Notes: a model not told the origin generated them from the sequence alone. Positions 34,788 through 47,691 are shown, counted from the first letter of the stretch. The stretch: DNA of 64,000 bases from Benincasa hispida (GCF_009727055.1 NC_052358.1:47250666-47314665); one strand, 5' to 3'. Numbers and translations are program-made.

Positions 34788-36837
34788 TGTTGGGGTTGAT
34801 GCCCTAAATCTCGTAGGGTCATGTAGTTTGTAAACACATGTATGAACAAACATTTTTGATGTAATAATATGAGATATTTTCTTCACTATTGTCTATGAAA
34901 TATGAGATATTTTAGTTGCATTAACTACAAACCAATAAACTAAGATCCTTGGTTATCGTTGTAACTTAAGCATGTATGTGGAGACATACAAGTGGATCAT
35001 GCCTTAAGTGATAACCTAAATGGCCTGTAGTATATGGATAAAGGAGGGAAACCTTATCCTGGTGACACTACGGGTATGGATAGCTTTGTAGAATAGTTAC
35101 AAGTGTTGTGACTTGCTACAGATGGCCTGATCCTAATCATTCATGTGGAGACATGCGAGCGAAGGCGTCTATACAAAGGAGTTTCTATAAGACTGGACCA
35201 TGAAGTGTTATAGTCTCGTTATATAACGCCATTCATGATAGAGACTTCAGTTCACTAGGATGACCATAGGTACATGACCTCAATCCTGTGTGAGTTGAGA
35301 ACTCCTGTCTTTGAGGGCGGTCCTTTGATTTGCATGGGTGCAAGTGGCCAGATTGCCGACTCAAACTTACCACTTTGGGGATTCGTCTGATTTGAAAGAT
35401 GGGAACTCAGCTACACACGATGAAATTCACTCCTTCCCTGAAGTAGGGGTAAGTAGATAGATTACTCCCTTAAGGGCTGATTCCAGGGCTTGAATGATAT
35501 GGCGCCACACACCTTCTCATGGCCCGAAAGGTGTCACACATAGTAGGACTATGTTGTATTGTTCATTAGAGGGATCAATGGTACCTAAGGAGTTAGATGT
35601 AACTATAGGTGCAAAACGGTAAATTGGCCCAACTGTACTTACGAGCGATTTGTGAAAGATTATCGTACTGTTGATTGGTTATATCCAATGGACACAATAT
35701 ATCTATAGTGCAAATAGTGCAGTTGTCGGTCTTTAGTGGAATGTTCGGCAGTTAACGGATGGTGGATATCGTGATTAAAGAGTTTAGTCAATTATTCACG
35801 TACTGTTGAAGCTTCAAGCTACAGGTCCATAAGGTCCCCTTGGTAGCTCAATGATTCAAGTTCAGAATCAGTTTTTGGGTTAGTTTGAAGTGTTCAAATT
35901 AACTAGAGGAAATTTGATTATATATGATATAATTAAATTGGTTCAATTATATGTGATATAATTGATTTAATGTATTAGATACATTAATTGAAGGAATTAA
36001 TATAAATATGATTTATATTAAATGTCATAAATGAGAAAAGAACTATGATTTAAATATTACATATGATGTGATATTAAAACTATAGGTTATAAATATAATA
36101 TGATAAATTAGTTATTATATTTATTTATAATAAAACAATTATGAGATAATTGTTTGGTTGGTTTTTGTTTCTCCTTTAATCGTATGAGTAGGAAGTTACT
36201 ATCAATTTTATTAACTGAAGAATAAAAGTGAAAATAGTTTTCATTTTTTGATAATCGCATCACATTCAATCAAGTGAAAGAAAAGCTATACGATAGCCTT
36301 TGAGAGATTAAATAACCAAGGTTCTTGTTACTAGATGATAGCTCCTCGTTTATTAGACGATCGAGTACCTAGTCTATATGATAGACTTAGCCTTTCTCCC
36401 ACTTACTCGATCGTATATTTTCTCCTTCCCTCTACCAAATCCATACAAAGCCCACACCTCCTGGATTTTCATACCGAGAATACTAAGGTAACCGAGTGGT
36501 AGTGTCGAGTGTTTCTGTTCAAGGGACGAGGATTGAGTTTTACTCGACTGGGTTCAAGGATCAGACAATTCATGGAATTCACTGGTTGTTCGTTGCATTC
36601 GTGCTCGTGATCGAGTCTGCTGGGATGCGTGACTGGTGTAGATCGAAAGAATACTTGAAGAAGAGTTCTTCAAAGGTATGCCACTAGATTCCCTTTGGTT
36701 TTAAATGAAAGCATGTTGTAATTTACTCGATGATGCATAACTGTGATTGTATGTTTGTAAATGCTTTATTCTTTCACAATGGGTTTTTGAACGATCTTGC
36801 TTCCGCTCAATGGTTCTCTTTGCATAGAGTTCCTTCA
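34788..36837 (+). mobile_element. Plus-strand solo Copia LTR inside integrase of element C
   Basis: 2050 bp, starting TGTTGGGGTTGATGCCC and ending GAGTTCCTTCA, the same subfamily as the LTR of element B. It has the hairpin at 36371-36387 (arms AGTCTAT and ATAGACT). Host coding on the minus strand joins cleanly across it (FKFKNVN then ISTARPLQLL) with no TSD visible, which is unusual. Confidence 0.88.
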
Positions 36838-37819
36838 ATTCACATTTTTAAATTTGAAAGAAGACTTAGTTTGGTTACCCATTTGACAAGCATCACAAAC
36901 TTTGTCTTTTTCAAATTTAAATTTGGGAAGACCTCTAACCAAAGAATTCTTGAAAATATTTGAAATTAAGTGCATGCTAGCGTGTCCTAGTCTTCTATGT
37001 CATAATCAAGAATCATCATACAACACAGAAAGACAATCATCAATAATAGGGCAATCATTCAAATAAAGGGTGTACACATTTTCATCCCTATTTCCAACAA
37101 ACAAGACTTTTCTATTACTATCATTTTCAATTATGAAATTCCTTTTATCAAATACAACTCCAAATCCTTTATCGCACAATTGACTAGTAAGAAGCAAATC
37201 ATGCTTTAAACCTTCAACTAAAAGCACATTTTCAATTTAAATAGAAGATTCATTATATATGTTACCCTTGCCAATAATTTTACCTTTCTTGTTGTCATCA
37301 AAAGTTACCATGTTGGGGAAAGAAATAAACTTGGATTTGTCTCCAGTCATATGCCTCGAGCAACCCCTATCCAAGTACCACATATTTTTCTTGGAGGCCT
37401 TCGAACAAACCTACAAACAAAAAGTTTAAGTTTGATTCTTTGGTATCCATACTTGTTCCGGTCCAAGAGTGTTGCCATTTACAAACTTAGGGATCCATTT
37501 CATTTTTGCATTGGCATTAAAAACATTGGATCTAGACAAATAATAGGAATAAGCTTTATGTTTATACAAATAACAAATAACAAGAATAAGCTTTATGTCT
37601 ATATTTGCCACAAGAAAAACAAACAACATTATGCAAGGATTTATCTCTAACAACAAATTTATGCACCTTACTCTTCTTGGAGAAATTCTTTCTTGGAGCA
37701 TTGTAAAATTTTGCTCTTTGAGAAAAATTTCTTCTTGAAAGGGTAGAGTGAGCATACTTCAATTTAAAGCACTTACGTCTAATATGACCTTCAACACCAC
37801 AATTATGGTATATAGGCAA
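36838..37819 (-). pseudogene. pol: Element C gag end, protease and pre-integrase region
   Basis: Minus strand from 37819. The first zinc knuckle has lost its first Cys (PIYHNCGVEGHIRRKC); the second is intact (CFSCGKYRHKAYSC). The protease reads WYLDRGCSRHMTGDKSKF near 37370, with Arg in place of the catalytic-motif Ser (DSG to DRG). A pre-integrase domain follows (MLLVEGLKHDLLLTSQLCDKGF, 37227-37006), then the integrase zinc region (DACQMGNQTKSSF), before the LTR insertion at 36837. Several frame changes separate the parts. The N-terminal half of gag is not present to the right of the next insertion. Confidence 0.85.
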
Positions 37820-38114
37820 TGATAACTTATAGAATTACAAGTTATTTTACCTCTTTTCTCTATAAAAATTAGGAAAAAAAGCTCTAAAAAAGTGACAACT
37901 TAATAAAGAATTCGTAAAAATACTTACATCATGCGATCACACAGGCACAAAGTCTCTCTATCTACGAAAGTTATAAAAATTGTGTTTTTCTTGGGTGCAG
38001 GAAATCTACTTATATGATCACAAGGAATTCTCAACACCAATATTGGAATCACATAGTTGAACAAGTTGGTAGCCGTATGCGATAAAAGATGACATGATGC
38101 ATAGACGGTGGAAG

Positions 38115-40784
38115 TGTGAAACCCTAACCCTACTTTCCTTACTTAAATATGTTATTTTTTTAGATTAGTAAAAGGAGGAGTTTACTATTTGAGTTAATGT
38201 GGAATTGTAGGGAAATGGGTAAAGGATAAGGAAATGAAGAAGGAAAATGCTTAAGTATTGGAGACTTGGCTCTCGGATGTTTATAAGTTAGCCTAGCAAG
38301 AAGAAATTTTGGCTAAGTGTTGCCCATGAAAATGGTGGCCGAGCATCGAGTAAATAGTAGGCGAGCATCAAGTAAACACTAGGTAAGCATCAAGTAAAAG
38401 CCATGCATAAGCGAGGAAAGGATCATGCATCAAGTATGCATGAACGAGGAAAGGATCTTGCATCGAGTATGCATGAGTGAGGAAAGGATCAAGCATCAAG
38501 TATGCGTGAGCGAGGAAAGGATCGTGCATCAAGTAAAGGCCATGCATGAAGGAGGAAAGGATCGAGCATCGAGTTTTTGTGAGCGATCAGCCTTAAGCAC
38601 CATTTAAGAAGGCCAGCTGGGTCGGTTTAGTGGGATCAGCCCACTAAGTGGTTGTTGTGGCAGCCTATTAAGGTTGAATGGCTGGCAGATTCAAGTATGA
38701 AAGGAAAAAGCTGACTTCAAAAAGTTGTTTTGAACAAACCACTCGAGCATTTGAAGAGATTCTAAAGCCATTTGAAATCTAAAGAAGTCTAGTTTATGAT
38801 GGAGGGCTTCCAAAAGAAGAAATCATCAGAAACTTGCTGAAAATTTGAAGAAAGTACAAGAAGGTCAAGCTTTCATGTAAGCTAGGTTCAGTGCTAGAGT
38901 TTTGAAGATTTCGGCCAAACTACGAAGAATTCTAAGCTCAAATTTTGAAGAAAGCATCATAATACATTTTTGAGCAAGTTTATAGAACGAAGTTTCTTGA
39001 GAAAATCTCTAGAGGATAAGTTATTAAATGAGTAAGTTGAATATGGAATTCTTTGAACAAGCAGGTAGTTGCTTGAGTGGAACAAGGCAGCAGCTCGAGG
39101 ATTAATGCATGCGTGCGTGCTGAGGCAAGCCTTGGCATGAATTGAGCTATACGTTGGGTAGTAGGTGACCATAAGTGTCATGGATGCCTAAGGGAAGGCC
39201 TAGGCATTAAGGTGCAGCAAGGGAACTCCTAAGACAAGGAGAGCCGAAGGTGAGGCATGCGTTGACACTATTGTTGCCGCCTAGTCAAAGCTTAAACCTT
39301 AGAAATTTTCCTAGGTACTCAACGCATAGAGAAACTTGCGTTGGAAGGTAAGACTCAAGTTTTCAAGAAGGAAATGAGTTTATTTATGAAAGTTAGTCTT
39401 AAACGGAAGACCCTTTCCAGTAGCTAATGTGTAATGTTGTGTCCACAGGGTTGACACCAATAGGGGAGGCTTACCATCCACTAAGGAGTTGCCAAAAGGT
39501 GTGAGTGACTAAAAGTTTATGATGTTTTAGAAATTCATTTTTCAAATGAAAGTTTTATCTCATGCTAAGTTAAATTACAAAGAATTTCCAAGCAAATATA
39601 TGAGTCCAACACATGCTAGTTTAAAAGTTATGAAGTAGGATGTTTTCGAACGCATACTAGCTCTTCAAAGTAAAGCCTTATAACATGTTTTAGTTAGAAA
39701 CTATTACAAGAATATGAAGCTATGAGAAAAAAGAGCCTATTGATTGGGAGGAACCAATGAAAAGCCAGGGTAGAGTCGAATCTCCTTTAATGGAAGAAAT
39801 AGAAGCTTCTTGTCCACAGGGTACCTTTGTTTCCACGACGACTTCTAGAGAATCTGGAGCTACTATATTAATCAATTAGTGGCGGATACTGGTTTTCCAA
39901 AGATCTGGGGATTCATTTAGTTGTTGACTAAGACGTGTTTTCCCCTTACTTACTCCCTATTCTCTCTAGTAGTTGTATTTTGAGCTTATATGTTGAATTT
40001 AACTCAAGTTATTATGATTTATGCTTACATGATTCAGTATAAGAGATTTTTAATACATTAAGCTCGATACTAAAGGACTTGGAGAAGGTATCTGAGCAGT
40101 AGTACCTAAGGTATGACGGTACTTAGTTATAACCACGTGCACGTAGGTAGTTTGACGTTGAGGGATCGAGCAAACGGGTTCTCTCTCGACTAAGGCTATT
40201 TGTTGAGGGTTTGAGCAAAAGGGTTCACTCTCAACTAGGAACCAGTTTTAAGCTTATGACTAGACATGTTGTGATAAAAGCTTTAATGTTTAATTACTTA
40301 GAAAGATTTTATATTTCAGTATACTATTTTCTAGTATAGGTAGAAGCATGAGAACTATGTTTAAAGTCTCACTGGGCTAGTAGCTTACTCCCTTTTATAT
40401 GTTTCTTTTCCCCAAGTAGCGGTTTACTCCCAGAAGATAACTCTGCTGCTACTCCACCACTCGAGAACAAGACTTTAGTTTCTCGAACCATATAGGTGTT
40501 TGTCTGTAATTCCTTATACATATGTTTTGGTGCATATAGGGACTAGCTTAGGAGTTGGGGTTCTTAAGATCTTGTTAAAGTTCACTCAATTTATATTACT
40601 GATGTATGAAACCTTGATAAATGTGACTGTTGGTTGTTGAGTGTTTATTGCATGATTGTTTATATTAGGATTTCTAGACAGGTTAAGCAGGTTAGTAGGC
40701 AGCAAGTGCCAACAAAAGGGTTGGTAACTGTTGCAGTCATGTCTACTTCTAGGTTTAGACGATAGTCTGGGAGGGGGTGTGACA
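38115..40784 (+). mobile_element. Solo gypsy-type LTR, 2.67 kb
   Basis: Begins TGTGAAACCCTAACC and ends GGGGGTGTGACA. The TSD is GGAAG (38110-38114) against GAAAG (40785-40789), one mismatch. The surrounding LTR continues on both sides. No internal region, so it is a solo LTR. The ends suggest a Del/Tekay-like gypsy family. Confidence 0.85.
38405..38575 (+). repeat. 33-bp tandem repeat in the solo LTR
   Basis: About five units of 33 bp (core GAGGAAAGGATC, then GCATCAAGTAT), preceded by looser GAGCATCAAGTAAA copies from about 38340. As 33 is a multiple of three, one frame stays open with an 11-residue period (EERI...HQVC). I see no reason to treat it as a gene. Confidence 0.85.
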
Positions 40785-40943
40785 GAAAGTCAAATCAGAG
40801 ACCAAGTTGGTAGTTGACAAGAAAGCTTCACAGCAGAGCCAATGAACTTCTGACGCGGAGTAGGTGACGTATTAGAGGATGAAATTTAATGCACCTTATC
40901 AGCATAATCATTAAGAAGAGAAGTAAAAGTTGCTCTTGACGCC

Positions 40944-40951
40944 TATAAATA
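40944..40951 (+). promoter_or_regulatory. Putative LTR TATA box flanked by a direct repeat
   Basis: TATAAATA at the position conserved in this LTR group. A 24-bp sequence (ATGCACCTTATCAGCATAAT and on) occurs at 40889 and again at 40980, on either side of the box. Related LTRs have only the upstream copy. Confidence 0.55.
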
Positions 40952-41655
40952 TCCAATGAGATTTTCATGCAAAAAAAAATGCACCTTATCAGCATAATCA
41001 TTAAAACAACCCAAGACATTGGAGAAAAATTCTGCCTAAATTCTTACTTCCCCTTCGAGCCCTCGTGAAATCTTAAGTGAAAGCTTAGGATTCCTCTCTG
41101 GAAGTAACAAGGGAACCTCACCATCATCACACTCTTTGTGAAGTAGTCATCCATAGAGCCAGAGGGAGTAAGGAATTGTATACCACAACTTGACTTCCTA
41201 TCTCTATCTCTTTTTGTCTGCAATTTTTATTTGTATTGTATAAACGTTGAATGATTTCTTTCTCAATATGAATGCATTTACAATTTATCTCTTATCCATC
41301 TACTCAACTTTTACCATGAGCAACTAGTTTCTTTATGGGTTAAGCAACATTGCAGCTAACATAGGCTAAGGTTTAATCATGTGTTCAACTTGTTTTATGT
41401 ATGCTTTACAAACTATTTGAATAAGTCGAAAGATTATTCTAAGTAGATTAAATCTAGATTTGAAAAGACCAAGGATTTAGACCTTATAAAACAAGAATAG
41501 AGCATCTTTAGAAATAAAGAAACATCTTTTGCATCAAACACTTATCGCATGTATCCTAGAGATAGGATTAGGTTGTAATTTTTGAGTAGTTCGCTTGAAC
41601 GCATGATTTATTCTTTTACTTAGGAATGTTAGTGAATTTTTTTCTCAACCTTACC

Positions 41656-43658
41656 TCTTGGGATTGGTATCTTAATTCTCCCGGTAGTCTCGTAGTTTGT
41701 AAACATTTTGTACACATTGTTATTAATAAAATAAATGTTATTTTATTTACATTTACTCATATCCAATAAACTAAGATCCGTGGTTATTTCATGTAACTTA
41801 AGCATGTATGTGAGACATACAAGTGGATCATGCCTTAAGTAATAACCTATATGGTCTGTAATATAAGGATAAAGGAGGGATACCTTATCCTGGTGACACT
41901 ACCGATACGGCCTACTTTGTAGATGTTACAAGTGTTTTAAAATGCTATAAATGATATGATCCTGACCATTCATGTGGAAAAATGGGAGGGGGGTGTCCTA
42001 TACAAACATGATTAGTCTCTCTATATAACGCTGTTGATAATAGAGACTTACATTTCACTAAAATGACCATAGGTGACATGACCTTAATCCTGAGTGAGTT
42101 GGGAACTCTTGCCTATGATGGCGTTCTTTTGATTAGTATGGGTGAGAGTGGCCAGATTCCCAACTCAACAAGCCTACCTTTTTGGGGATTCGTCTAATTG
42201 GGGAGTTGGGAACTCAACTAGACAAGACAGAATTCACTCCTTCCTCGAAGCAAGGGTAAGTAGATAAATTGCTCCCTTAAGGGCTGATTTCAAGTCTTGA
42301 ACATAGTGGCCATACCATCTCCTTGGAAGAGAGGACTCAGTCATAATAGGACTATGACTTATTGTTCATTAGAGGAATCAGTGGTACATAAGGAGTTAGA
42401 TGTAACTACAGGGGGAAAACGGTAAATTGGCCAAGCTGTACTTATGAGCGATTTGTGAAGGGTTATCGCACTATTGATTGTTTATATGGGCACATAAATA
42501 CATCTATAGTGAGAAGAGTACAGTTGCCGGTCTTTAGTGGAGTGACCAACAGTTAACGAATGGTGGATCTCCCGACTAAAGAGTTTAGTCAATTATTCAT
42601 GTACCGTTGGAGCTTCAAGCTACAAGTCCATGAGGTTCCCTTGGTAGCTCAATGGGTCCAAGTTGAGAATTAGACTTTGGGTTAGTTTGAAGTGTTCAAA
42701 TTAACAAGAGGAAATTCAATTATATGTTATATAATCAATATGATGTATTAAATACATTAATTGGAGGAATTAATATAAATATGATTTATATTAAATACCA
42801 TAAAATAGAAAAAGAACTATGGTTTATATGTTTCATATGATGAAATATTAAAACTATAGATTATAAATATAATATGATAAGTTGGTTATCATATTTATTT
42901 ATAATATATTAATTATATGATAATTAATTCTTTTTCTTTAATAACCGTTTTGAGTGGGAGGTTATTTGAAGTTTTATGGTAACCGTGAGATAAAAGGAAA
43001 ATGGTTTTCAAAGATTCATTCAAAAAATTCTCATGGAAAAGGCTATCAAGTAAAAAGTGTTTTTATAAGCGATAGTCGTTGAGAGCTTACACGATCGAGC
43101 TACGAGTTGACTATATGATAGTTACTCATTTGATCGTTGTTACATGATCGAGTAGCAAAGTCTATACCATAGACTTCCGTTTTCTAAACGATCGATTACA
43201 TCATCTTACGATAGACAGTTTTCATTATCTCCCATTTACTCGATCGTATACCTCCTATCTTCCTCAATCCAAGATCATACAAAGCCCACAACTCTTGGAT
43301 TCTCACACTGAGAATACCAAGGGAACACTTGTGGTGGTGTTCTAAATTCGTTCGTGGATCGAGTTGGACTCGATTGGGTTCAAGGAGAATCCCATTGTTC
43401 GTGTTGTTGGCTGTTCTGTTCGTTGCGTTCGAGTGCATTGTTGGACGCATAGGAAATCGATCGAGGGATACTAGAAGAATATTTCTTCAAAGATATGCAT
43501 ACTCTATCCCTTGTATCCTCTTGTAGCATGCTGTAATTTCTGTTTGTGCATAATCTGTTCGTTTTCGTTTAAGACTGTAATTGTTGTGTTCATTCTGAAT
43601 GGGATTTGGAACGATCCACTTCCGCTGCTCATGGAGATCTCTGTTTAGATTTCCTTCA
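41656..43658 (+). repeat. 5' LTR of element D
   Basis: Starts TCTTGGGATTGGTAT (TG changed to TC) and ends TTTCCTTCA. It has the array (43060-43200) and hairpin 43158-43176 with 8-bp arms AAGTCTAT and ATAGACTT. The anti-PPT is degraded to TCTCCCATTTA. Confidence 0.9.
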
Positions 43659-43660
43659 AT

Positions 43661-43672
43661 TAGTATAAGAGC
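43661..43672 (+). other. Primer binding site, tRNA-iMet type
   Basis: TAGTATAAGAGC two bases after the 5' LTR matches the usual Copia site TGGTATCAGAGC with two changes. It fixes the LTR end and the direction of element D. Confidence 0.8.
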
Positions 43673-46600
43673 AAGGTTGTTCTGATTTCTAAATTCCATT
43701 GTTGTATTGAACTTCTTTTATAGTCGTGGTGGGTTTTAAGTTTTCTACAATGCATTTAAGAGTTAAATGTGTTTGTGGTTGTGTTGATGGATGTTTATGG
43801 GATGATTGCCTCTGTTTAAATCCTTCTTTAAGATTACAAAGTGTTAATTTGTAAGGGCCCCTGCGTTTTTAGGCATAATTAACAAGCAATCGAATCTGAA
43901 TTCGAAGTCTTTGAAGTTTTTTTAGTCGTTCATGATGAAGTTTCGAAGCATGGAGATGTTGTTCTCATTGAGGAAGAAGACCAAAGGCTGGTCGCATCGT
44001 GTAGCCCAGGCTAAACGATCATTCAGAGATTTGGCTAAACGATTGTGTAGAAAAATTCTACCCGATCGTGTAGTATTTCCTGAAAGATCATATAGCTGAT
44101 GCTAAACGATTGAGTAAAGAGTTTACTCTATCATGTAATGTTGGCTGCTCGATCACGTGGACGTTTGAGGTAAATGGTCGCATAGAGTATTTAATGCTCA
44201 TCGTTTAGAAGGCGCACGCACTAAACGATCATGTAGTTCAACATGCTTCACCACATAGTCACTAACTACACGATCACTCGATATACAATACCTTACGCTT
44301 GCTTCGTGATCGTTTAGACGATTATGCTTCACTGCATTATTGTCGTCTACTTGATCATTTAAGATATGCGTTGCACGATGTGCACTGCACGATCGCGAGA
44401 CCTTCATGCTTTCTCGCATAGTCAAAGGTACCCAATCGTTGCTAAATGATCATTTATGCTTATACAGTGTTGTTAGACGATCACAAGAAGCTATTACACG
44501 ATCAAGGAAATGTGATCTTCGCCTGGACGGTTCAAGACCCGGTTCGCCTTTTTGAACCGGTGGACTCATTGTTCTTTATAATAGTTAGCTTTGTTTTTTC
44601 TTGAGAATTTGAGGCTAATTATCCCGGTTCATCAACTTTTATTTAATGTATATGAGATGTATGTTTGTTTATATGCCATAATGTATGACATATAGATTTA
44701 AAACCCACCTTAGATTATGCATTTTATTCATGCATCATATATTATAAGTGTTATAATATAGTGAATGGCATGATGAAATTACAAGAAAGCATGCTCATGC
44801 ATCATATAATATAAAATTATATTTATGCATGCATTAATCATATTCATGCATCATCTTTATATTATAAGAGTTATAGTGTGAGAGCATGTATGCTTGTTTC
44901 ATTGCTTTGTCATATAAGAGTTATATACTAGTATTAACGAATGAACAATGCATGGAGCATGATACTTTGGCTTATTTATAAGAGTTATGAATGCCTTGAA
45001 TGTGTTGCTTTGTATTGTGGTTGGTTTTAGTTGTTTCTTGTTATAAATGTTATAATGGAAATTAGAACTAAAATCAATAAAAAAGAGTTGCATGCGAACT
45101 TATGTGAACTCATGTTTTAAAAGGGTTTTAAAATTTGATTAAGATAGACCTAAGTTCATGGTTCTAATGAGATTAGATCCCTAAGTTTAATCTTTTAAAT
45201 CGGTTTAATAGGATTAAATTGATTTTCATAAAAGATTAAATTTGTATTAAATCTATCTGTAAGGGATCTTTTGTCTAAGGCGGGTTCTGTCTAGGTTGGG
45301 GTATTTAAGCTGACGGAAATGGAACACCCCTACCTGGGAACCTACTTGGAAAGGTGAATTAGATAGATTTGTACAAGCATGCAACAGTTGATCAAAGACT
45401 TCGTTAAAGAGTTTAATGAATGATGATAAAAAATTGTTCAACTTTCCAAAGTAAGAGTTACTTTTGGGCAGACCTAAAAAGTCACTTAGTTAAAATCATT
45501 AGCCATGTTTTTTCTAAGTAAACTAAGCCCTAGGTTATAAAATACTCAGTGGGAGGAAAATATATATATGATATGTCAATTCCACTCACGTTTCTCCCTA
45601 AATGTTCACGTTGTGAGATTCATGCTTGGCCTCGGGAGCATCCCCCTTCGGATGGTGTTTGCATGAGTCATTATCAAAGTGGACGGAGAGAGTATTTATA
45701 ATAAGTGGGTGAAGGATGTGTGTCAACATGTCCTGCGGTCTCCTTCACTAGTTTGCACCGTGAGATCTTCTTGCACGACCTCGTGGCGCCCTGGGAGCAT
45801 TCCCCTGATAACGGGTAGAAATGCACGTTATTACAGTACAAAGTCATAAAACAATGCAGGATTGCGATGATAAAAATATACAATATTGCGTCCAAAAGCA
45901 TTAAGTTCACAACATTGCGATCACATGCGTCATCACATTAAAACAGTTAACTTATGTATTTTGTGCAGAAAATGTGTTGACGCAAGGCAAAAATGCGATA
46001 TGAAGAAATTAACGTCCGAACACATAAGAAATTGCGATCGCAAGGCTATGCGATCGTTTGCGCTTGCGAAAATCTACTCAAGATTGCGACCGCAAGGCTA
46101 TGCGATCGTTTGCGTTCGAAAATCTGCTCGAGAAGGTGGCCACATAGAGCCGACGCATCAAGGTGGGCGCATCTGGGTGAAAGCTTAATAAATCACAATG
46201 GGACAAAAAAGCTAATGTCGATTCATAATTAAGTTGACAAGCCGTTAACAACCACTGTAGCAAGTACACTAAACTTTTCGGTGACAAATATTCTGCGCAT
46301 CAGACAGAGAATTAATGCCATCCCATGAGTATAATCATAAGAGAAAAGAAGCTTCTCACCCTGAAGTCGATAAATACTGAAGGCCACCTTCAGTGGATGA
46401 GTTCGTTCAATATAGAGAATTTTCCCTATAGATAAAAGTAGCCTCGTTCATAGTTTTCTTTTACTTAGAAGGAGGAAGCGAGTGAAGGGAGATTATACCG
46501 AGAGATCGTTCTAGTGAACTTGGAAGAGTGTCGGGAAGCATCGAAACTAGAGAGAAGGCTGACTCTTGCGAAAGCAAGAACATCTTTTGGGCAGAATAGG

Positions 46601-47691
46601 GATAACACAGTGTAAAAGCCTTGGGAAGCAAGGAATTGCTACCAGGCTCTCTACCCTTATTTCCATTGTCATTTTGTACTCTGAACTTATTTATAGAAAT
46701 GGAAATTGCATCTTTATATCTGTTCACTCTCTATACATTACGCATGAGTACCTAAATCTGTCGAATGGGTTGAGAAGCACTTAGCTAGCATAACCCGGGA
46801 TCTTCATTCTATGCGATTATCTTGTATTATGTATGCGTCAATCGTCCATTAGAGATACTCGAGAGGGTAGTCTAAGGATAGAATCTAGACTTCAAAAAGT
46901 CAAATTAGAACCAAGGCTCGGGAGAGTCAGATTAGAAATGCATAATCAAGAGATAGAAGCTTAGGAATAAGTTCTGTTTGCTATTAACGCATCGCATGCA
47001 CCCTAGAGATAGGTTATGATTGTATGTGGTCACCTTGTCCTTGTGTGCATCTTGCATCATCGCATAGACAAGAAGCAGAGACTTAGGAATAAGATCTATA
47101 GACATTATCGCATTCATCGCATGCATCCTAAAATTAGGACTCATTGCATTTGAATTGGAAAATGAGTTGCGGTCGCATGAGTGTAGCATGATCGCATAGC
47201 TTGAACGCATTCTCGAGAAACGCTAGCTAAAGACCTTCTCAACTCGTTCCTCCACATACTCAATGTATCTGTCGCATAATTACTCTTTTCTCAAATCCGC
47301 CGCATACTTTTATACTGTAAACAACAAACCAACCAACTCCTTGATTTATTTGTTACCGTAAAGTGATCTAAAAATTACTAGCGCATATTGTTTTCCTTAG
47401 TCCCTGAGTTAGACCCTTGGCTTACCAGGCAACTCAGTAGGATTTACACTTGGATCTTGCTGAGAAAACTTTCTTGCACAATGCATTTCCCACCAACGCA
47501 ATCCTTACCATTATTTCATCGCATAAAATAACGTATCACCCCCTCGGATGGTTTGTGCGGTTGGTTAATATAAAGGTAAACTCCAGAAATGGATAGGGTC
47601 GCTTAGTTTTTGCCCCAATCGGATTTTTCCCTACGGATTGGCTGCTTGGGGTGAAACTCTAGGATCTAAAATGAAGGGTCACATTTATAGG
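43673..47691 (+). other. Long leader of element D with ACGATCG-type array
   Basis: No credible ORF. From 43990 to 44510 it holds over a dozen degenerate CTAAACGATCG / ACGATCGTGTAG units like those in the LTRs. From 44640 it is AT-rich with repeated ATAAGAGTTAT and GCATGCATCAT motifs. At 45600-45805 and 47539-47560 two related blocks occur (GGGAGCATYCCCCTTCGGATGG after a GTGAGAT motif). Interrupted by a solo LTR at 45806-47538. Confidence 0.65.
45806..47538 (+). mobile_element. Solo Athila-type LTR in the leader of element D
   Basis: Starts TGATAACGGGTAG and ends AACGTATCA. The TSD is TCCCC (45801-45805) against CCCCC (47539-47543). The host block GGGAGCAT...CTCGGATGG is restored on joining the flanks, as in the nearby block at 45630. 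The TATA box is degraded (GATAAATA near 46368). Confidence 0.9.

Larger units (their letters stand above)
29640..37819 (-). mobile_element. Copia element C (SIRE-like), minus strand, 5'-truncated
   Basis: Minus-strand Ty1/copia relic. From right to left it has gag zinc knuckles, protease, integrase, RT and RNase H (37819 to 32370), a cluster of polypurine tracts, and a probable 3' LTR (32008 to about 29640). It is split in integrase by a plus-strand LTR (34788-36837) and in gag by the Athila-type LTR at 37820. Motifs (RPLQLLHMELF, STSGTFQFL, KPLNEENF) differ from elements A, B and D and fit the SIRE/Maximus side of Copia. Confidence 0.8.
37820..41655 (+). repeat. Athila-type LTR, 5' part, interrupted
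   Basis: Starts TGATAACTTATAG with the terminal hairpin (one mismatch) inside gag of element C. It continues at 40785-41655 after a nested solo LTR and is cut again at 41656 by Copia element D, resuming at 62971. The middle matches the LTR at 22933 (TATA region, CGCATGTATCCTAGAGATAGG). Confidence 0.8.

Noticed and set aside
43196..43450. Minus-strand frame with Asn/Arg-rich peptide
   Set aside because: It lies wholly in the 5' LTR of element D and is the antisense of LTR sequence; similar shadows occur in other LTR copies.
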